NCBI GenBank assembly: GCA_026873275.1
Contig: JANTUC010000007.1
Coordinates: forward strand, 2,266,533 to 2,330,532
Direction: 5' to 3'
DNA from: Pseudopithomyces maydicus
Taxonomy: Eukaryota; Ascomycota; Dothideomycetes; Pleosporales; Didymosphaeriaceae
DNA: 64,000 nucleotides
A program made the translations under genes and the position numbers. Below the pieces are notes generated by a model that saw nothing but the letters and a program-made list of their open reading frames with translations, searched no databases and was not told the origin of the DNA. Within the stretch, counting starts at the first letter, position 1. Each line of letters begins with the position of its first letter. Shown here piece by piece: positions 57,021 through 64,000 of this stretch.

Positions 57021-60000
57021 TTATATAGTTTCTATTTAAGGACTAATTACTTATACCTATAATTATTAATATAATACTAATATTATATCCTCTATACTTA
57101 CTTAATATAGTAGAGGACTTATAGAGTAAGAATTTTACTAAAAGCGTATTTATATAGCTTATTTATATTTTAGAGTTATATAAATATTTAAAATAGATAG
57201 ATATTACTATTTTAAAAATTTAAAAGAAAGTTAATTAAGTGTAACTAAAAGTTAGAGCGCTAGAATAATAAAATTAATTTTTATTAAAAGAAAGATAGGA
57301 GCTGTAATATAATTTTAATATAAAAATAGATAAAACCTATATAGAACTTAAGACTATTATTAATTATTAAAAGGAATAACTTTAAAAGAAAGATAAACTA
57401 TATATTAAAATTATTAAAGAGAAGGATAGAGCTATAGTTTTTATAATTTTTATAATTATTATCTTAGTCTCTATTAGTGTCCCTAAATAGTATACTAAAA
57501 ATGCTGTAAATTATATAATAAAAATATTTTTAATTATTTTTATTTTATCTTTTAAGTCTTCTAGAATCTTTAAGCGCCTACCTAATTTTAAAAAGTTTAA
57601 TAAAAATTATAAGAACTTTTACCGCTTTATCTCTTAAATATAAAAAAAACTTATTATAAATTAAGACCACTTTTCTACTTTTATTAATTATTATTTCTAT
57701 ATTACTAGCTATTTTAGTAGACCGCCCTATATATAAATTCTATTTTATATTTAGAGAGGAGTCTATTAACTCTTTAATTATAATAATATTTTAGATATCC
57801 TAGATTGTGCCTTTAGAAATTTAAATTAAGTTAATAATACTTATAATAAATTATTCTGGCTACGCTAAACTAATAAGAATTTTAAATTATTTTTTACTAA
57901 ATTTTAATATCTAGCACTTAAAAGCGAGATATTAAAAAATATTTTATTTATATTATTAGAGTAAGCTATTAGTCGAGAACTAAAAAGTATACTTATATAT
58001 TATAAATTCTTATCCTATAATTATCTAAAGTTTATATATTTCTTTTAAAACCTTAAAAACTATTACTAATAGTATAATACTATACTAGCCTCTACTACCT
58101 AAATATATATATAAATATTCTAATAATAAACTGGCTCTAGAATAGACTAACTAGTATAAATCTTTTAAAAGAAAGATAAAAGACTTATTACTATTATATT
58201 TATATTTAGTAATTTAATAGATCTTAGCACCACTCGCTAATACTAGAATTAAAATTATTAAAATTATAATATTAATAAATATAAAGAGTAAGGAGAGTAC
58301 TTTTACTATAAAATAAAAAAATACTTAATTATTAACTGCCTATAACCTGCCCCTATTAAACTAGCTTAATTATATAAAGGTTATATACTTAATCTCTTTA
58401 TAGCCTTATCTATAGCTTTAATCTTTAGTTAAAGAGAGACTATTTATTTCTATTATTTATATCCTTTTATTACTTTTTAATAAAAGGAGTAGTCTTAATC
58501 TAAGTTATAATTAAGTACTAAATATATACTCTACCGCTACTAATACTACTATAAAATTATATAAGACTTTTTTAAATAAAGACTTAGAAAAGAAAAGGAG
58601 AAACTATATTTAACTTATAGTATAAAAAGTCTTATTAAAATAAGAAGCTTATATACTACCTACTTATATTATAATTAACTTTAAAATTAAAGGAGTAGCC
58701 TTTATTAATAAGAATTAGACTATATTTAAAGGCTATTAATTAGAGTTAATAAAGATATCTATACCCCTACTTAACTTTAATAGAGAGGGAGAAGAATTTA
58801 CTATTATAATTTACTTTTTAGTTATTAACCTAAGGATATATAATTACTTAAAAAAGAAAACTTTTCTATTTACTATTAATTTATTTTACTACCTAATTAT
58901 TTTAAATATTCCTTAGTTGAAACTGCATAACCCTAAACTAAAGTTTAAAAAAGGTATTATAATATTTAATAGTAAGTACTACTAAAAATATTATAATATA
59001 CTACTAAAACTATTATATATATAAGCTATTTTTAATATCCCGCTAAAGGACTGCCCTAAGAATATTACTTATTTTAAAAATATTATTTACTTTATTATAA
59101 ATCCTAAGCCAGTAAGACTAAATATTTAGTTTATATTTTTAAGAGTTATAAGTATATATGCCCAACGAAGTATAATTATATATTAAGTATTATTAGAATA
59201 AATAGATACTGCCTTAAAAGACTTAATAAAGCCCTAAGAGACTATATCTACTACTAAACTATTAACTAAGCTAAAAGACTACTTTAATATATTTAGTCTA
59301 AAGGAAACTAAAAAGCGATTATTTTATTAATTATATAATTATAATATTAAGTTAATAGAGGGTTAAGTCGCCCCTTAAAGGCCTTTATACTTAATATTAT
59401 AAGATTAGTTTCTAGTACTAAAAGAGTAATTTAAAAAACCTATATAAAAAATTTATTTAATTTAGCTTATCTCCTGCCTTATTACCTATACTATTTATAT
59501 TTAAATTTAATAGAAGCCTACGCCTCTGTATAAATTATTAAAAATTAAATAGGATATTAGAGAAGGATTAATATTTACTATCTTTAATTAAAGAGACTCT
59601 AAATAATCTATAAAGTATAAAGTATTTTTTAAAGATTAATATAGTAGCTGCATTTAATAATATTTAAATTAAAAAAGATTTTAAGTATCTTATTACCTTT
59701 TATACTAAGTTTAAATTTTTAAATTACTAATAATATCTTTTAAATTAACTAGAGTGCCCACAATTTAATAGCGCTTTATAAATAATATTTTATACTTATA
59801 TATTAACCTATTCTACTAAGTCTACTTAAACGATATTCTAATTTATAGTAAAATAAGAAAGAAGTATATATAATATATTTAAGTAATTCTAGAGGTTCTA
59901 TATTAGAACTAACTATATATAAAATTATTAAAGTATAACTTTTTTATAATAAAGGTAGTTTATTTAGAGTTTATAGTAGGCACTAAAGGCGTGAAGATAA

Positions 60001-62342
60001 ATTTTATTAAGATTAAAATAATAATAGACTAAAGACTACTTAGAATAATTACTAATATAAAGTTATTTATTAGATTTGCTAGATTCTATTATAGGTAAAT
60101 TAAAGACTTTTTTTAAATTTTGGCTCCTATTACTGCCCTAAAAAGAAAAAATATTTTATTTATTTAAACCCCTATTTATTAAGAGATCTTTAAAAAGCTA
60201 AAAAAGGCCTTTATCTTTAGTCCTATATTAAAGTACTTTAACTGGGATAAGCCTATTATTTTAAAAATAAATATATTAAATTATATAGTAGTTAGTATTC
60301 TATTACAGTATAATAAGGAGGGCGAATTATATTCTATTACTTTTTTTAAAAAAAATAACGCCTACTAAGTATAATTATAAAATATATAATAAGGTGCTCC
60401 TTGTAATTATATACTATTTAAAAAAATAGTCTACTAAGTTAGAGATAAGCTAGTATAAGGTATAAATTTTAATTAATTATTATAACTTAGAGTACTTTAT
60501 ATTTATAAAAAAGTTAAATTACCGCTAAACTAATAATTTAAATTTCTATTTAAATTTAACTTTAAGATTATCTATTAATTAAGGAAATAAGAAGTTAAGC
60601 CTAATAGCCTAATTAAGAGATTAAAGAATTTATTTAAAGAGGGGATAAACGCCTTCTATATTAAAATTAAATACTACTAAAATATAGTAGCCTAGAAGAC
60701 TTCCCTACTAAGTTTATTATATGATTAAATAGCTAATATAAACACGCTAAACTTTACTTAATTATTATAAATATTAACTAATTAATAATATCTATTTTTA
60801 ATAACTTACTACTATTTCTATCTAACTAAATAAAAGAGTCTTTAAAGATTATATATAAATTAAACCCCCTACCTAGCGAGATATTAAAAGTATTAAATAA
60901 AAATATTAATAAGTATTTACTAATAATCCTAGTTAAGTACTTATAAGACTTAAGTCTACTATTTTATAGAAATTAATTATATATACTTAACTTAGATAAC
61001 CTAAAGGCGATACTATTATAAGAGATATATAATAATTAGTCTACTAAATACCTTAGATACTTAAAAATCTATAAACTATTATTATAAAGCTTTTACTAGT
61101 CTAGTATAATAAAGTATATAAATTACTGGGTCCAAAACTACTAAACCTATTAAAGGATTATACCCTTTAAAAAAATTATTAAAATATTCTAAAACTGCTC
61201 TCTGTATCTAGAAAAGTATAAAAATACCTATTAATAAATTTTATTATTTATCTGCCTAAGAGCAGTAGGTTTAATATTATATTAATAATAATTTATTAAT
61301 TTATTAAGTTCTGCTAATTAATCCTTTATAAGAGGACTTATAATATTAAAATCCTAGTCTATTTATTTTAAAATAATATTTAGAGACTATATAGTCTGCC
61401 TAAAATTATAGTATTTAATAAAAATATTTAATTTATATCTATTTTTAAAAATACCTTTATAAGCTGCTAAATATCTATATATAATTATTTACTATTTAGT
61501 ACCCTAAGTTTAACAGCTAAATTAAAAAAATAAATATAATTTTAGAGTAGTACTTAAGGGCGTATATATTCTATTTTTAAAATAAATAATATAATTAGCT
61601 TACCTTTACTAAATTTACTAGTAATAATTAAGTTTTTAAAATTATATATATTTTTCTATTCTTCACTCTATATAGATTTAAATCTTAATTTAAATTTAAA
61701 CCAGTCTAACCTAATATCTACTCTACTATATAAGACGCTATTTTATTTACTAATTAAATAAAGAAGATTTATAAATATTATAAAATTAAAATTACTATTA
61801 TCTAAGCTCGATAGAAGGGCTATACTAATTAAAAAAAGAAATTTACTTATTATTATTATTTTAAAGAGAAGATCTAGTTTAATATAAAAAATATTTAAAT
61901 TTTACGTCCCTAAAAGAAACTAGATTAAAAGAATTTAGGTTTATTTACTATTAAAAAAATAATTAATATTTATATCTATAAACTATAGCTGCCTACTACT
62001 ATAAAGATATATTTTATATTTAATATAAGTTTACTAAAACCTATATTTAAAAATTTTATATTTAAATAACGCTAGCCTCTACTACTATCTATTAAAATAA
62101 ATAGTATTAAATAGTTTAAAATTAAAAAGATTATTAACTTCTACTAAAAATATATATAATAGAGATAAGTTACGCCTATACTATATTATTAAATAAATAA
62201 AATATCTAGATTATACTTTTAAGTTTATTAAATACTTAAAAGGCACTATTAAGCTAATTAGAAACTTCTACTATAAATATTTAATTAAATTTAGCCCTAG
62301 ATAGGTCGTCTTATAAAAGTATTAATTTAAAGAGAGGAGTAC

Positions 62343-62693
62343 TATTATAGTATAGTTTAAAGAGTTAATTATATTTAATTAAATAAGAGCTTAAGTAGTT
62401 AAACTATTAAAATATTATTAAAAAAAAACCCTTCCTATATAGCTAAACCTTTAGTAACTTCTTAAGCTATATCTTATTAAGTTAATCTATTTATTTAATA
62501 ATTATTTATTATAGATAGCTGTTCTATATTAATAAAATAATTTAATAATTATTTTTAATTCTATTTATTTATCTACCTATTCTATATTATTACTATTATT
62601 AATATTTTTAATCTACTCTAATAGCTAATCCTTTTACTGCCTATTAATTATATACTATTAAGATATAATCTAATACCGACCCGTCCCGTAATA
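62343..62693 (+). repeat. 3' LTR of the nested Gypsy element
   Basis: The second copy of the 350-bp repeat. The polypurine tract aaagagaggag lies immediately upstream and the target duplication immediately downstream. It retains a GC-richer patch near its end (ccgacccgtcccg) that RIP has changed in the 5' copy. Confidence 0.85.
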
Positions 62694-62698
62694 TACTC
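62694..62698 (+). repeat. Target-site duplication, right copy (TACTC)
   Basis: Right-hand copy of the five bases at 56666-56670. The interrupted older Gypsy reading resumes directly after it. Confidence 0.75.
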
Positions 62699-63879
62699 TA
62701 ATTTAAAATATATAGGCTTAATTAATAGAAAGCTAAGATAGTTAAAAAATATATTAATAAAATATTAATAAAGAATTTTATTTATTTTAATAACTTATTC
62801 TATACTTCACTTATATTAATAATAAAAAAGTCTAGTAGGGGACTAAAAATCTATATAAATTATTAAACTCTTAATAATATTATAAAAAAAGTAAAAATAT
62901 TCTACTATTTATTAAGAAAATCTTAGCTTAGATAAATAAAATCTATATTATAATTTTAGTTAATATTATTATTACTTTTAATACTATATAAATATACGCT
63001 AGAGACGAAGAGAAATTAGTATTTATAATTTAATATAAATTTTATAAGTATTTAATTATATTTTTTAATATATATAACGCGCCTAGTATCTTCTAAAACT
63101 TTATAAATAATATTATTAAAGAGTATTTAAATAATTTTACTATTATATATTTTAATAATATTCTTATTTATAGTAAATCTAAAATAAATTATAATTTATA
63201 TATAAATAAAATCCTTAAAAAGCTTAAAATAATAAAATTCTATTTTAATTTAATTAAGTGCTCGTGGAGCACTAAATAAATTAAATATTTAAAATTAATT
63301 CTTATTATAAACGGTATTAAAATAGACTTAAAAAAGATAGTAGTAGTATAAAACTAATTTATATTTTAGGGGGTTAAGGATATATAAATATTCTTAAACT
63401 TTATTAATTTTTACTAAAGATTTATTTATAAATTTTTTTATTTAATCTGACCCCTTACTAAGCTAACTAAAAATAGGAGATATAAATAATTTTTTTTAAT
63501 AAAAGATTCTTTTATAATAAAATTATTTTAATTACTTAAGGCAGCTTTTATTTAAACTAATAATTAATTTTTAACTTACTTTAACCCTAAGCTAGAAATA
63601 TAATTAGAAATAAATATATTTAATTTGATTTATATTATAGTGCTATTATTAATATACCCTAATAATATATTATAATTTATAATATTTTTATTATATAAGA
63701 TAACTCCCGCTAGATATAATTATAAAATTTATAATAAGGAGCTCTTAATAATAGTCTTAATATTTAAAAACTAAAAATTTAAGTTATTAGGAATTAAGGA
63801 GCTAATAAAAGTCTTAAATAATTATTAAGCTTTATAGTGATTTATAGAAAATAAGAGACTAAATTAATACTAGACTTAT
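62699..63879 (+). mobile_element. Older Ty3/Gypsy element, 3' part (RT to RNase H), truncated by the telomere
   Basis: The reading resumes with the RT start (KKYINKIL.K.FIYFNN, LILIIKKSSRGLKIYINY; family LRKYLDENL..GFIRPS...PVLFVKKPGGGLR.CVDYR). Further landmarks are YNAPSIF.NFIN, FNNILIYSK (YFDDILIYS) at 63148-63177, FNLIKCSW, FINFY.RFIYKF (FANFYRRFI) and the RNase H run NYKIYNKELL at 63.72 kb. It stops in the RNase H/connection region (..ENKRLN) where TTAGGG begins. No integrase or 3' LTR is left in the chromosome. Confidence 0.8.
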
Positions 63880-64000
63880 TTAGGGTTAGGGTTAGGGTTA
63901 GGGTTAGGGTTAGGGTTAGGGTTAGGGTTAGGGTTAGGGTTAGGGTTAGGGTTAGGGTTAGGGTTAGGGTTAGGGTTAGGGTTAGGGTTAGGGTTAGGGT
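63880..64000 (+). repeat. Telomere, (TTAGGG)n
   Basis: Twenty perfect TTAGGG units plus one base reach the end of the window, G-rich strand running 5' to 3' outward, as expected for a right chromosome end. There is no degenerate telomere-associated repeat between it and the retroelement. Confidence 0.97.

Larger units (their letters stand above)
56671..62693 (+). mobile_element. Nested Ty3/Gypsy LTR retrotransposon, RIP-inactivated, 6.02 kb
   Basis: Complete in length but dead. It has LTRs of 350 and 351 bp, TACTC duplications outside, and plus-strand gag-pol. Gag lies around 57.6-58.1 kb (capsid-like block). Pol follows from about 58.65 kb: protease, then reverse transcriptase with the active-site relic VYLNDILIYSK at 59820-59852 (family YLDDILIYS), the RNase H region with a GTKGVKINF-like start at 59.97 kb, D-x-x-NY...LSQY relic, and FNFKIIY at about 60.56 kb, then integrase-like sequence at about 61.0-62.0 kb. 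A polypurine tract (aaagagaggag) abuts the 3' LTR. Stops are almost all TAA/TAG where CAA, CAG or TGG would be expected. The order RT-RNase H-integrase makes it Ty3/Gypsy rather than Copia. Confidence 0.85.

Noticed and set aside
42216..63879. A+T-rich block as a centromere
   Set aside because: It reaches the telomere and holds recognisable dead Gypsy elements; subtelomeric RIP heterochromatin explains it.
63880..64000. TTAGGG array as an internal telomere-like satellite
   Set aside because: It is perfect, oriented outward and runs to the window end, as expected for a true terminus.

Overview
The window is the right-hand end of a chromosome from a filamentous ascomycete (Pezizomycotina). The evidence is a terminal TTAGGG array, short GT-AG introns (mostly 42-150 nt), fungal-only families (HET, DUF6536, DUF6594, fungal STAND N-domain) and a 21.7-kb A+T-rich block with the CpA-to-TpA signature of repeat-induced point mutation (RIP). 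A Dothideomycete-like genome is my best guess; genus cannot be set from sequence alone. Coordinates of spliced genes are exon models worked out by hand from splice sites and reading phase.

Region 1, 1-8 kb: GC-rich, microsatellite-rich DNA with two conserved hypothetical genes whose reading frames are interrupted by one-base shifts at or near homopolymers, and a small EthD-type protein gene. Region 2, 8.6-25.5 kb: a secreted HExxH metallopeptidase of the lysine-specific/aspzincin kind; a secreted proline-rich protein with Gly-Pro-Asp-Pro minisatellite repeats and a Cys-rich tail; a STAND-type N-domain protein with a C-terminal SH3-like domain; a secreted M14 carboxypeptidase; a DUF6536 membrane protein; a DUF6594 membrane protein; and a complete cytochrome P450. 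Region 3, 25.5-31.5 kb: sparse accessory DNA with a DUF1348 gene, a HET relic, a SET-domain gene with an extra N-terminal module, and a decapitated rhodopsin-like membrane protein gene. Region 4, 31.5-42.2 kb: a compact set of candidate self/non-self or cell-death genes. These are a roughly 1,118-codon subtilisin-like protease with an in-frame TAG, a HET protein probably headed by a RanBP2-type zinc finger, and a second HET-like protein ending in about seven repeats of roughly 30 residues.

Region 5, 42.2-63.88 kb: RIP-destroyed repeats with no intact gene. The distal part can be resolved. A 6.02-kb Ty3/Gypsy element with 350/351-bp LTRs and a 5-bp target duplication (TACTC) sits inside an older Gypsy element, between its protease and reverse transcriptase. 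The older element is then cut off in its RNase H region by the telomere (63880-64000, 20 repeats).

The genes do not form one metabolic pathway. The theme is accessory subtelomere: secreted hydrolases, small membrane proteins, one lone P450, and HET/S8/STAND-like proteins of the kind used in fungal allorecognition. No tRNA, rRNA, CRISPR array or telomere-linked helicase was seen.
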